A stretch of 64,000 nt of DNA from NCBI GenBank assembly GCA_030656555.1, contig JAUSPN010000049.1:98980-162979 (forward strand), written 5' to 3'. Of the stretch, positions 8,956-18,258 are shown piece by piece. Positions within the stretch are counted from its first letter, which is position 1. Each line of letters begins with the position of its first letter. Source of the stretch: Candidatus Desulfaltia sp. (GTDB lineage Bacteria; Desulfobacterota; Desulfobacteria; Desulfobacterales; ETH-SRB1). Under the pieces are notes generated by a model. The model ran no database searches. It saw only the letters and a list, made by a program, of their open reading frames with translations, and was not told the DNA's origin. A program made the translations under genes and the position numbers.

Positions 8956-9050
8956 AAGTGAGCTAAAGTGACTAAAGTTAAGGAATTCTGTCAATTTTAT
9001 AAAAAACCAAAGCATAGCGACTCCTTAACTTTAGTCACTTTAGCTCACTT
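8956..9050. repeat. Perfect 29-bp inverted repeat (37-nt spacer)
   Basis: aagtgagctaaagtgactaaagttaagga (8956-8984) vs tccttaactttagtcactttagctcactt (9022-9050). Confidence 0.9.
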
Positions 9051-9088
9051 CAAACTTTAGTCACTTTGTTCTAAATAGGATAAAAAAG

Positions 9089-10690
9089 ATGACTGATAAC
9101 AAGGCGGCAAACAGGTCGCACTGGGAAAATGAAGAAAAGAGGCTTGACGAGCTGGTTTATCAGGCCATGTGGCCGGGTGGAGAAAAGGCTGTAAGCAGGC
9201 TGGCAAAACAGGGCAAACGACCGGTTCGGGAACTGATTGAGAAACTGATAGATTCAGGCACGCAGTTTTTTGAGTTAAGCCGTATTGCAGGTTTTGGAAT
9301 GGATTATCCAGGTGTTTTTGATGTGCCCTGCGGGGGGCTTGTGACAGGAATTGGCAAAATTCACGGCAACTGGACTATGATCTTTGCCAATGACAGCCGT
9401 GTGAAGGCAGGCACATATTTTCCAATCACACTAAAAAAACATATGCGCGCCCAGGCAATTGCGAAGCAGTGCGGCTTAAACTGCGTTTATATCGCAGATT
9501 CAGGAGGGGCGTTCCTTCCCATGCAGGCGGATGTCTTTCCTGATGATCAGCATTTCGGCTCCATGTTTTACAACATGGCACGCATGTCGTCGCAGGGATT
9601 AAAACAGATTACCTTAAGCACCGGTGGCAACACGGCAGGAGGAGCCTATATTGTTTTTATGGCTTGTCAATCTGTGATGATAGATCAGATGTCATACTCA
9701 TTTTTAGGCGGCCCTCCTCTTGTGAAGATGGCTACAGGAGAGGTGATTTCAGCGGAAGACCTTGGAGGCGCAAGGGTTCATACGCAGGTTTCAGGCGGTG
9801 CTGATCATTTATGCGCCAACCAGGACGAAGCAATAGAGACGGTACGGGGAATGCTTTCCCTTGAACCGCCCCAGAAAATAAATCTTCACAGGTACGCTGA
9901 AACCCCTCCGAAGATTCCTGCAGATAGAATTTATGAGTTAATGCCTGCTACCGTGCATCAGGGTATTGATGGCCGGAAGATTCTGGAATCGATTGCCGAT
10001 GACAGTTACTTTATTGAATATAAGAAAAATTATGCTCCTGGAAGAGGAGACAATATTATTACAGGGAAAATACGCATAAAGGGAATTCCGGTTGGTGTTA
10101 TTGCCTCCAATGCGATCGGGATAATATTTTTTGAGGCTGCACGCAAAGCCACGGAATGGATTGTTCGCTGCTCTCAGGAAAAAATACCGCTGCTCTTTGT
10201 CCAGAGTTCGCCGGGATACATGGTGGGATCTGAATCTGAACATATGGGAATCGGCAAATACGGCGCAGACATGGTAAGGGCGGTTTCATGCGCTCAGGTG
10301 CCAAGGATCCAGATTGTAATAGGCCCGGATAACGGCGCTGCAAATTACGGTATGTGCGGCAGAGCATACAGACCGCATTTTCTGTTTTCAACAATGAGGG
10401 CACGCACTTCGGTTATGAGCGGGCGCAGCGCGGCAGGCGTGCTTCTCTCAATTGAAGAACGTAAGAGGGATGCCAGCGGGAAGTCCATGACCGAAGAGGA
10501 AAAAGAGGTGTTCCGTCAAAAGATGATCGAAAAATATGACGGGGAGGCCCATCCTTTTTACTGTGGCGCGCGTCTTTTGAATGACAGGGTTATAAAATTT
10601 TCAGAGATCCGGGATTGGCTTGCCATGGCTTTTGAGGTAAGCCTGCTTAAACCGATTGGCGACCCTTCTTTTGGAAACTTTAGATTTTAA
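9089..10690 (+). CDS. Acyl-CoA carboxylase carboxyltransferase subunit
   Basis: ADSGGAFLPMQADVFPDDQHFG, GGNTAGGAYIVFMACQS, GPDNGAANYGMCGRAY. Confidence 0.9.
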   Translation: MTDNKAANRSHWENEEKRLDELVYQAMWPGGEKAVSRLAKQGKRPVRELIEKLIDSGTQFFELSRIAGFGMDYPGVFDVPCGGLVTGIGKIHGNWTMIFANDSRVKAGTYFPITLKKHMRAQAIAKQCGLNCVYIADSGGAFLPMQADVFPDDQHFGSMFYNMARMSSQGLKQITLSTGGNTAGGAYIVFMACQSVMIDQMSYSFLGGPPLVKMATGEVISAEDLGGARVHTQVSGGADHLCANQDEAIETVRGMLSLEPPQKINLHRYAETPPKIPADRIYELMPATVHQGIDGRKILESIADDSYFIEYKKNYAPGRGDNIITGKIRIKGIPVGVIASNAIGIIFFEAARKATEWIVRCSQEKIPLLFVQSSPGYMVGSESEHMGIGKYGADMVRAVSCAQVPRIQIVIGPDNGAANYGMCGRAYRPHFLFSTMRARTSVMSGRSAAGVLLSIEERKRDASGKSMTEEEKEVFRQKMIEKYDGEAHPFYCGARLLNDRVIKFSEIRDWLAMAFEVSLLKPIGDPSFGNFRF

Positions 10691-10725
10691 TCCCAATTTT
10701 TTTTGGAAAGGAGGCCTTGATTGAT

Positions 10726-11868
10726 ATGACTGAATATGATTTTTGGAAGATTTTTCCCAAAATGCCCAGAAAGGTAACTATCGGTGACATAACGATTAGG
10801 GACGGTTTCCAGCATGAAGAAAAATTCATTTCCACTGCGGCAAAGATATTTTATCTTGAAGAGCTTATATTTGCAGGCTGCCGGCATATCGAAGTAACCA
10901 ATCTTGGAAGCGCATTTTTAATGCCCCAGTTCAGGGATGCTGAAGATTTGTTTAAACACCTGAGAGGGGATCTGTTTAAAAAACGATGTGAAAGAAAAGG
11001 TGTTAATTATAATGACATCTGCTTTACAGCCATTACTATCCGTGAATCTGCCGTTGACAGGGCTATTCAGTTAAAAGAAAAGGGTATCGGGCCTGATCGT
11101 CTCCTGATGATGGTTTCTACGGAAGAAGAGCATCATTATGCAAATGCAGGAACGACGCTTCCCGAATACTGGAAAGAAGCGGAGCGTTGCATTAAAAAAT
11201 GCAATGATGCGGGCATGAAGATGTGTGGAACGGTCAGCACTATCTGGGGGAGTCCTATTGGCGGGGCTACGGATATGAAGGATGCAGTTGAATTCTCAAA
11301 AAGATGGCTGGCAATCGGAGCCCACGACATTGAACATGCGGACCATGACGGCAGCGCTTCAGCTCCGGATGTTTACCGTTATTTTTCCATGATACTTGAT
11401 GAAATGCCCGATCCAGCTCTCCATATCGGCCATTTCCACGAAACAAAGCGCATATCGTCGGCATCTGTTCTGGCGGCATTGCAGGCAGGGATTACATTCT
11501 TTGAGGCAACCATGGGAGGCCTTGGCGGACAGCCGGCAACCTTCATGGATGACTGTCCTACCAAGGGCACGGGAGAATATTATTATAAAGATCCAAGATA
11601 TGTGGGTTTGGTTACACTGGAGGATACGCTGGTACAAATCGACGAGATGGGCATCGAGCATGGATATGATGTCGACCGTATTCTATGGCTTGGCAGGCAG
11701 ATGGAAAAGACAATTGGACGAAAACTGCGTTCCGAGGCTATAATTAATGGCCGGACTTTAAAAGAAGGGCATATGGAATTTGCCAGACCAGGTTTAAAGG
11801 AAAGAAAGATAAAATTAAGCGAAGAGCCTGGACAAAAAATTCCAGGTGATTGGAATTTTTTGAATTAA
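10726..11868 (+). CDS. HMG-CoA lyase-like / HMGL-like pyruvate carboxyltransferase family
   Basis: GDITIRDGFQHEEKFI, HIEVTNLGS, HIGHFHETKRISSASVLAALQAGITFFEATMGGLGGQP. Confidence 0.85.
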   Translation: MTEYDFWKIFPKMPRKVTIGDITIRDGFQHEEKFISTAAKIFYLEELIFAGCRHIEVTNLGSAFLMPQFRDAEDLFKHLRGDLFKKRCERKGVNYNDICFTAITIRESAVDRAIQLKEKGIGPDRLLMMVSTEEEHHYANAGTTLPEYWKEAERCIKKCNDAGMKMCGTVSTIWGSPIGGATDMKDAVEFSKRWLAIGAHDIEHADHDGSASAPDVYRYFSMILDEMPDPALHIGHFHETKRISSASVLAALQAGITFFEATMGGLGGQPATFMDDCPTKGTGEYYYKDPRYVGLVTLEDTLVQIDEMGIEHGYDVDRILWLGRQMEKTIGRKLRSEAIINGRTLKEGHMEFARPGLKERKIKLSEEPGQKIPGDWNFLN

Positions 11869-11878
11869 GGAGTTAAAA

Positions 11879-12517
11879 ATGGAAACAAAGAAGCAAAAAT
11901 CCCATATAAATGTGGACTTTTTTGAGGATCTGACAGGTGACATCTCTACGTCAAAAAATAAAGGCATTGAAGACATCGGAAAAAAGATTAAATCTCTCAG
12001 AGAAGAAAAAGGGTTATCAATTGACGAGGTTTCCAAGCTGACAGGGTTTGATTCTGAGCTTCTTACAAGCATAGAAAAAAACGAGGTGCAGCCACAGCTT
12101 GGCACGGTTATCAAGCTTTCAAAGGCATTAGACGGCGCATTCAGCCGTCTGGTTTCAGGGGTTGGTGACAGGTTCTATTCGGTTACCCGGAAGGATGATC
12201 AGAAGATCGTTTCAAAATCAACGTCAAAAAAGGGTAAAAAGAAACTATATACCTACAGAAGCCTTGCCCCTGAAGTAAAAGGGCGTCACATGGAGGCCAT
12301 GATTGTCAAGCTCGAAGAAAACCCGGAAAAAGAGCTGTCGGTTCATGATGGGGAAGAATTTATCTATATTATAGATGGAGTTGCGGCGCTCAAAATCGGA
12401 GAGGAATACTTTGATCTTAAGCCAGGGGACAGCGTTTACTACCTTTCAACCGTACCACACCAGATTACTTCTAAAAAAGGCCAGGCAACTATATTAGCTG
12501 TGCTTTATGAAGGCTAA
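11879..12517 (+). CDS. XRE-family regulator with C-terminal cupin domain
   Basis: HTH GKKIKSLREEKGLSIDEVSKLTGFDSELLTSIEKN plus cupin HDGEEFIYIIDGVAALKIGEEYFDLKPGDSVYY. Confidence 0.9.
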   Translation: METKKQKSHINVDFFEDLTGDISTSKNKGIEDIGKKIKSLREEKGLSIDEVSKLTGFDSELLTSIEKNEVQPQLGTVIKLSKALDGAFSRLVSGVGDRFYSVTRKDDQKIVSKSTSKKGKKKLYTYRSLAPEVKGRHMEAMIVKLEENPEKELSVHDGEEFIYIIDGVAALKIGEEYFDLKPGDSVYYLSTVPHQITSKKGQATILAVLYEG

Positions 12518-12530
12518 AGGAGACTCACTA

Positions 12531-13292
12531 ATGGCCGAAACAGCCAAAACGCCTGAAGACCTGAACCATGAAGATAAGGCACGTCTTGTTCTTGACATGT
12601 TTCACAGGATAATAATCCACTACGGCCTATGGTTTGCCGAGATAAAGCATCAGATGGGTATGGAGAAGGCTCTTGAAATACTGGGCAATGCATCAAAAAG
12701 AAGTTATGCTTATCAGATGAAAAGGCTTTCCAAAGTTCTTGGGTTTGAGATGAAGGATGATCTTCCGGTGTCTTTGTTGGAAATGCCGGAGGAATCGATT
12801 CAGAAGCTTATGGACAGTGTTGCGTTAAACTGGCTTGCAAATGACGGTGTATGGTTTCAGGCAGTGGAATTTGAAAGTGGCATGAACGATGCCAAGCGAT
12901 GCAACGATTCCTGCTGGGCGCATTTTTCTCCTTTTGAAGCCTGGTCAATTAAAAGGTTTTTGAATCTTTCTGAAAATTCCGGACTTGAAGGTTTAAAAAG
13001 AGCTCTTAATTTTCGTCTCTATGCCAATATTAATACCCAATCCATTATTGATGAAAACCCGGATAGTTTTGTGTTTCAAATGAATGAGTGCCGAGTTCAG
13101 TCAGCACGAAAACGGAAAGGGCTTGATGATTATCCGTGTAAATCCGGAGGATTAATTGAATATACATCTTTTGCAAAAACCATCGATCCGGCAATCGGCA
13201 CGGAATGCATAGGCTGTCCCTCTGATGCACATCCTGACGACTGGTACTGCGCCTGGCGATTTAAAATCAACCGGTCAGCCGATAAAGAGTAG
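12531..13292 (+). CDS. DUF6125-like cytosolic protein
   Basis: Conserved-Cys C-terminus CIGCPSDAHPDDWYCAWRF; RBS aaggag before ATG 12531. Confidence 0.6.
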   Translation: MAETAKTPEDLNHEDKARLVLDMFHRIIIHYGLWFAEIKHQMGMEKALEILGNASKRSYAYQMKRLSKVLGFEMKDDLPVSLLEMPEESIQKLMDSVALNWLANDGVWFQAVEFESGMNDAKRCNDSCWAHFSPFEAWSIKRFLNLSENSGLEGLKRALNFRLYANINTQSIIDENPDSFVFQMNECRVQSARKRKGLDDYPCKSGGLIEYTSFAKTIDPAIGTECIGCPSDAHPDDWYCAWRFKINRSADKE

Positions 13293-13380
13293 CTACCCTG
13301 CCTTCTGTATTCCACATTATTTATGTCCCCGCATGCTCCGCCAGCGAGGCGGGATCGATAGTATCTTTGAAATCAGACTT

Positions 13381-13575
13381 TCAGTTGTTATGAATACCTG
13401 GGCGCATAAAACCCATTTCCTTTAATGATAAACAACCTTTCTTTGTGATAATTATGTGATCCAAAACAGATATTCCAATGATTTCACCGGCATCAACCAG
13501 CTGTATGGTAATTGCTATATCATCGGGGCTTGGTTTGAGTATGCCTGAAGGGTGGTTGTGGGCAATTATTTTCCG
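13381..13575 (-). pseudogene. RadC/JAB C-terminal remnant
   Basis: Manual minus-strand translation GRKIIAHNHPSGILKPSPDDIAITIQLVDAGEIIGISVLDHIIITKKGCLSLKEMGFM*; JAMM pattern HxHx7Sx2D. Confidence 0.85.
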
Positions 13576-14051
13576 ACCTGATTTTCCAACTCAACAATCC
13601 CTCGTAATTGTTTTATGATTCCTTCTCTTACCTTTTTATTTCTTGTCTTGCGAAAGAGTTTCAAGAAAGTCCTTTCTTCCTTGTCGAGGGGTTGGAAGGT
13701 TTCAATGGAATCTTCTCCGGAATTATATTTTAAGACATGCTCTGAAACCTTAAGAGAGCTTTTTTCTTCCTCGAAAAAGGTGGTAATATTAATTCCAAGG
13801 GCTTCTGAGATCTGTTGCAATCGCATGACAGAAATCCTGGTTGAGCCCTTCTCGTATTTTTGGATTTGCTGAAAAGAAAGACCTATTTTTTCGGCTAAAT
13901 CAATCTGAGAAAGACCCCAGTTTTTCCTTATCTGTCTAATTTTCAGCCCAACCTTTTTTTCTATCAATCCCTTTTTCCTTTGATCGGTATTATCCAACCC
14001 CTTACTATTTAGATAAACATTTACCATATAAAAAACCGAAAAGTCCAACAA
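13566..14051 (-). CDS. XRE-family transcriptional regulator
   Basis: VGLKIRQIRKNWGLSQIDLAEKIGLSFQQIQKYEKGSTRISVMRLQQISEAL. Confidence 0.9.
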   Translation of the reverse strand: MLDFSVFYMVNVYLNSKGLDNTDQRKKGLIEKKVGLKIRQIRKNWGLSQIDLAEKIGLSFQQIQKYEKGSTRISVMRLQQISEALGINITTFFEEEKSSLKVSEHVLKYNSGEDSIETFQPLDKEERTFLKLFRKTRNKKVREGIIKQLRGIVELENQVGK

Positions 14052-14121
14052 CCGACGGTGGTATTTTTTTCTTGCTTTTAATATCCTCTTGGTTGTATTA
14101 TAAATGAAAAAAGAGGACTAT

Positions 14122-14493
14122 ATGGGGAAAAAAAGGATACTTATCGCAGATGACGAGGAGGCTATAAGGATTTTACTTGCTATGGCTCTGAAAACTTATG
14201 ATTACGAGGTTGATATTGTTAAAAATGGGCTTGAGGCGATCAACAATATTTACAAAAGATCTTATGATTTAATTATCACGGATTATATGATGCCCGAAAT
14301 GGACGGACTTGAATTAACCAAAAGGATAAGATCAGAATATCCTTTTATTCCAATTCTTATTGTTTCCGCCAATGGGCCTGTACATGATTTCCTGAAAAGT
14401 GGGGCTACTGCTTGTATTCCAAAACCATTCAATATCTTCGAACTACAAAACATAATAAAAACAATGCTGAACCGCAATAGCGAGCGAATCTAA
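14122..14493 (+). CDS. CheY-like response regulator receiver protein
   Basis: ILIADDEEAIRILL...DLIITDYMMPEMDGLEL...IPKPFN; RBS agagga before ATG 14122. Confidence 0.9.
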   Translation: MGKKRILIADDEEAIRILLAMALKTYDYEVDIVKNGLEAINNIYKRSYDLIITDYMMPEMDGLELTKRIRSEYPFIPILIVSANGPVHDFLKSGATACIPKPFNIFELQNIIKTMLNRNSERI

Positions 14494-14549
14494 AAATGGC
14501 TACTTCCTTACGGTCGAAGATTCCCTGTAGCTTGCTACAGGGAATCTTC
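14471..14549. repeat. REP-like palindromic element containing a perfect 16-bp hairpin (14516-14549)
   Basis: accgcaatagcgagcgaatc ... gaagattccctgtagc-tt-gctacagggaatcttc; family members at 27665, 36188, 39537, 40487, 41911 and 61523. Confidence 0.85.
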
Positions 14550-14626
14550 AATAAAGAAAAATAGACTGATATTTATAGTCATTATCATTTTTCCTTTATA
14601 CACGTTTCAAGCATGATTAAAAAGCC

Positions 14627-15973
14627 TTAAACCGCTAATGACGTAAGAACGTTGTGTGTCCGATCTGTTATATCCATCAACTCTTCTTCTGTTACACATA
14701 GCGGAAGGAAGAGATATATGACATTTCCCAATGGGCGAAGGATCAATCCGTTTTTCAGCCCTTTTTTGTAAACCGACAATCCTATCCTGTCTTCAAAAGA
14801 GAATGGCTTTTTGGTTTGTCTGTTTTTTACAAGTTCGAATGCTGCTACCATCCCTATATGTCTTACATCACCTACAATCGGAATCTCTCTGAATTTTTGT
14901 ATGACCTTATGAAAAGTTACGATTTTTGCCGCTGCATTTTCCAGTGTCTTCTCTTTTTTAAAGAGCTCTAAAGAAGCAAATCCTGCGGCCGTGCTTAACG
15001 GGTTGGCCGTATAGGTGTGACCATGATAAAAGGTCATGTTGCTGGTATAATCAGCATAAAAGGCATCATATATCTCATCGGTCGTCAGGGTGGCGGCAAG
15101 AGGGAGAGTCCCGTTGGTTATCCCTTTTGAAAGGCACATAAAATCCGGCTTTACTCCTGCATGCTCGACCGCAAACATCTTTCCTGTCCTTCCGAAACCC
15201 GTGGCCACCTCATCCACGATCAGATGGATATTGTATGCATCGGCAAGTGCCGCAACCTTTTTAAGATACTCAACAGGATAGATAATAAAACCCCCTGCCC
15301 CCTGCATCATAGGCTCAAGTATGATTCCTGCGATCTCATTGCTATGTTCCTTAAGAAGTTCCTCCAGAGGATCAACACATTCTATGGCGCAGGTTTCTCG
15401 TTTCTTAGCGCACGGACATCGGTAACAATAAGGAGAAGGTATCTTAAATGCGTCAAAAAGAAGGGGGGCAAATGTTTGATTAAAGACTGAGTCCCCTCCA
15501 ACGCTCATTGCACCAATAGTGTCGCCGTGATATCCGTTTTCAAGCCCGATAAATTTCTCCTTTTTTTCCTGCCCTTTATTTTTCCAAAACTGGAATGACA
15601 TCTTCAGGGCTACTTCGCAGGAAGTGGAGCCATTGTCTGAATAAAAGACTTTACTGAGATTTTCAGGGGAACATTGAACCAGACTTTCTGCAAGTAATAT
15701 TGCATTCTTATGGGTAAACCCGGCAAAGAGAACATGATCAAGCTCGGAAAGCTGTTTTTTTATCGCGGACTGGATATAGGGATGATTGTGCCCGTGCACG
15801 TTACACCACCAGGAAGAGATGGTGTCATAATAGACATTTCCTTCATGGTCGTAAAGACGGCAACCCTCCCCTTTTTCAATCAAGACAGGATATTCCTTTT
15901 CATAATCTTTCATCTGAGTATAAGGATGCCAGATATATTTTCTGTCTTTTTCCAACAGGTCAAAATTTATCAT
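14627..15973 (-). CDS. bioA: Adenosylmethionine-8-amino-7-oxononanoate aminotransferase
   Basis: DRKYIWHPYTQMKDYE; LIVDEVATGFGRTGKMFAVEHAGVKPDFMCLSKG; operon context. Confidence 0.95.
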   Translation of the reverse strand: MINFDLLEKDRKYIWHPYTQMKDYEKEYPVLIEKGEGCRLYDHEGNVYYDTISSWWCNVHGHNHPYIQSAIKKQLSELDHVLFAGFTHKNAILLAESLVQCSPENLSKVFYSDNGSTSCEVALKMSFQFWKNKGQEKKEKFIGLENGYHGDTIGAMSVGGDSVFNQTFAPLLFDAFKIPSPYCYRCPCAKKRETCAIECVDPLEELLKEHSNEIAGIILEPMMQGAGGFIIYPVEYLKKVAALADAYNIHLIVDEVATGFGRTGKMFAVEHAGVKPDFMCLSKGITNGTLPLAATLTTDEIYDAFYADYTSNMTFYHGHTYTANPLSTAAGFASLELFKKEKTLENAAAKIVTFHKVIQKFREIPIVGDVRHIGMVAAFELVKNRQTKKPFSFEDRIGLSVYKKGLKNGLILRPLGNVIYLFLPLCVTEEELMDITDRTHNVLTSLAV

Positions 15974-16665
15974 ATTGCCCGAAGTATCCTTTCTCCTATA
16001 GGTTCAAATTCATCGATTAACGCCTCCATTGAATCGAGTTTGGATAACGATCCAAACGATGGTCTTTTTCCTATTCTGGAAATAGTTTTTCTATTATCCT
16101 CTTCTATTATTTTATCCTCTTTTCCTGCAAAATTAAAGACCATGCCGAGTATCGTGATATCTCTTTTTGTTAGGGCCTCAATGGTAAGAAGGGTATGGTT
16201 GATTGTGCCTAAACCGCTATCAGTGACGATCAAGACGGGAATTGCAAGATCTGCCACAAGATCGATCAGAAGACGGTCTCGGGTAAGAGGAACCAGAACC
16301 CCCCCCACCCCTTCGACTATAAGAAGATCGTGCCTACGCATAAGCGTATGATAGCTTTCTACGATCTTATCAATATCAACCTCTTGCCCTTCCAGTTCTG
16401 CGGCAAGATGCGGAGAGGCTGGGAAATCGAATGTATATGGATGTAAAAGCAAAGGGTTATCAACATCTTCCTTTTCCCTTCCTATCATCGAGAGGCAATA
16501 ATCGATATCGTCCGAGGTATTCCTGTTTCCAGTGCTCACCCATTTTTGAATTCCGACGTTAATACCTTTACGGCTCAAGTACCTGGCCAGGCAGCCGCAT
16601 ATAACTGTTTTGCCTATGCCTGTATTGGTGCCGGTAATAAATAAGCTTTTATTTTTCATAGACAT
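15970..16665 (-). CDS. bioD: Dethiobiotin synthetase
   Basis: SLFITGTNTGIGKTVICG; LIVEGVGGVLVPLTRD; 4-nt overlap with bioA. Confidence 0.95.
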   Translation of the reverse strand: MSMKNKSLFITGTNTGIGKTVICGCLARYLSRKGINVGIQKWVSTGNRNTSDDIDYCLSMIGREKEDVDNPLLLHPYTFDFPASPHLAAELEGQEVDIDKIVESYHTLMRRHDLLIVEGVGGVLVPLTRDRLLIDLVADLAIPVLIVTDSGLGTINHTLLTIEALTKRDITILGMVFNFAGKEDKIIEEDNRKTISRIGKRPSFGSLSKLDSMEALIDEFEPIGERILRAI

Positions 16666-16670
16666 TCCAC

Positions 16671-16753
16671 GAGACCTTTGAAAAATGTCCCCTTTTGCCC
16701 GATTACTGCGTCAGGCTTAAATATAATTTTGAGTTTTTAATTATCAATGAAGG
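16671..16753 (+). repeat. Dispersed ~83-bp repeat, copy 1
   Basis: gagacctttgaaaaatgtccccttttgcccgattactgcgtcaggcttaaatataattttgagtttttaattatcaatgaagg; inverted copy at 60685-60766. Confidence 0.9.
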
Positions 16754-16784
16754 AAAAAATCCGATTTTAATTCAACATTTAAAA

Positions 16785-17576
16785 TTAATAATTCTCAATG
16801 TAGCCGGCCTCACATAAAAAAACCTGATAACTTATCTTTATTGCCCCGAACCTCCTGATATAAGCATTTTCAGCCTTTTCAAGAAGCGCCGGAGTAAACA
16901 GAATCCTGTCTCCGTTTTTTCTAATATTTACTCCGGTATGTTTTATTGTCTTTAACAGCCCAAGGATGTTCTCATGTTTTCCTGTAAACACGGTTTCGCT
17001 TATTTTGACACTTTTAAAAATAGTGTTCAAAAGGGATTTCACCTCATCATGTCGCATAAAATCTTGCGCCGCCATATTTACTTTTCCTGGATATATATCC
17101 TTCATTATTTCATAAAGTTCATAGAATGTTTCAGGCCCCATCATTGAAAAAACAATCATTCCTCTGTTGGCGAGCAGTTCATGGTAGTGTTCCAACCCTT
17201 TCTTTAAATCCGCAAACCATTGAAAGGTGGAATTTGAAGTAATCAGATCGTATTTTTTCCCGGTTTCAGGAATAAACTCCTCTGCATCATCAACAAACAG
17301 TCTGATACTTTTGTTCTTGTTTAATTTACGAGCGGCAACAGAGATCATCTCAGACGAGAAATCTATAGCTGTAATGTCGGCTGACGGAAACCTTTCTTGC
17401 AGCATCTTAGTGTAATTTCCTGTCCCGCATCCGATTTCAAGTATATTCTGAAAAATATGAGGCTGTATTGAATTTATAAGCCTGACGGCAATCTCCTTCT
17501 GGACAGAAGCATATTGATCATAGGTAGCGGCAGCTTTTGAAAACGAATTTTTTATCCTCTGTTTATATTCCCGCAT
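16785..17576 (-). CDS. bioC: Malonyl-ACP O-methyltransferase
   Basis: FSKAAATYDQYASVQKEIAVRLI...ILEIGCGTGNYT; start taken at internal ATG 17576. Confidence 0.9.
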   Translation of the reverse strand: MREYKQRIKNSFSKAAATYDQYASVQKEIAVRLINSIQPHIFQNILEIGCGTGNYTKMLQERFPSADITAIDFSSEMISVAARKLNKNKSIRLFVDDAEEFIPETGKKYDLITSNSTFQWFADLKKGLEHYHELLANRGMIVFSMMGPETFYELYEIMKDIYPGKVNMAAQDFMRHDEVKSLLNTIFKSVKISETVFTGKHENILGLLKTIKHTGVNIRKNGDRILFTPALLEKAENAYIRRFGAIKISYQVFLCEAGYIENY

Positions 17577-18258
17577 AAAATCTTTCCTTGAAATCAGGCT
17601 CGAGAAACGGGAGATGTCCGCTTTTTTTAAAAGCAACGATCCTGGGAAAAGAGATATCCTTTGCCATTTGAACTATCTCGGAATAAGGCGCAATCCGGTC
17701 TTTTTCCCCATGAATTATCCTTACAGGATTTTCTTTCAGCGCAGCGGTCTCAAGTGTTTGTTGCATCAGGTACTCGAGCCCGTTTAAAAGAAATTCCAGA
17801 TCGAGCATCTCTATATAGGATGAAAACACGCGCTCTTTAAACCACTCAAATGTCCGTTTTTGTCCTATAAAGCAATTTCTGTAAAACCGGCTCAGATATA
17901 ATCTGCGATCCTTTATTAAAAGGGCGATCTGGGAATCGATTTCTTTTTTTGGGTAGCTTTTTCTCATGGAAACTAAAAAGATTTCTTCCGCGAACTCCCA
18001 GCCATATTCCTCTAAAAAACTGATAGCCAAAAATCCCCCCATTGACCATCCAAAGAGCGAGACCTTTTTAATCTGATTTTCAACCAGCGCGCTCATAAGG
18101 TCTGCGCTGAAACGCTTTGGATCATTTATTTGTGGAAGAAGATAATCGAAATCAAGATCAAGCGGCTCAAATATTCTTGCGTCAAAACCCCATCCAGGGA
18201 TCAACACAAGAACTTTGTTGTGCCCCCTATTTAGATATTGGAATCTGTTTAAACGCAT
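17563..18258 (-). CDS. BioH/BioG-type pimeloyl-ACP methyl ester esterase (alpha/beta hydrolase)
   Basis: VLIPGWGFDARIF, nucleophile elbow GWSMGG, HGEKDRIAP; lies between bioF and bioC. Confidence 0.8.
   Translation of the reverse strand: MRLNRFQYLNRGHNKVLVLIPGWGFDARIFEPLDLDFDYLLPQINDPKRFSADLMSALVENQIKKVSLFGWSMGGFLAISFLEEYGWEFAEEIFLVSMRKSYPKKEIDSQIALLIKDRRLYLSRFYRNCFIGQKRTFEWFKERVFSSYIEMLDLEFLLNGLEYLMQQTLETAALKENPVRIIHGEKDRIAPYSEIVQMAKDISFPRIVAFKKSGHLPFLEPDFKERFYAGI

Noticed and set aside
9089-10690. Calling the carboxyltransferase gene mccB, pccB or gcdA
   Set aside because: Pathway context is suggestive, but substrate specificity cannot be read by eye; symbol left empty.
13319-13372. Short GC palindrome (ctccgccagcgaggcggg) after the DUF6125-like gene
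   Set aside because: Imperfect and isolated; may be a weak terminator but not enough support.
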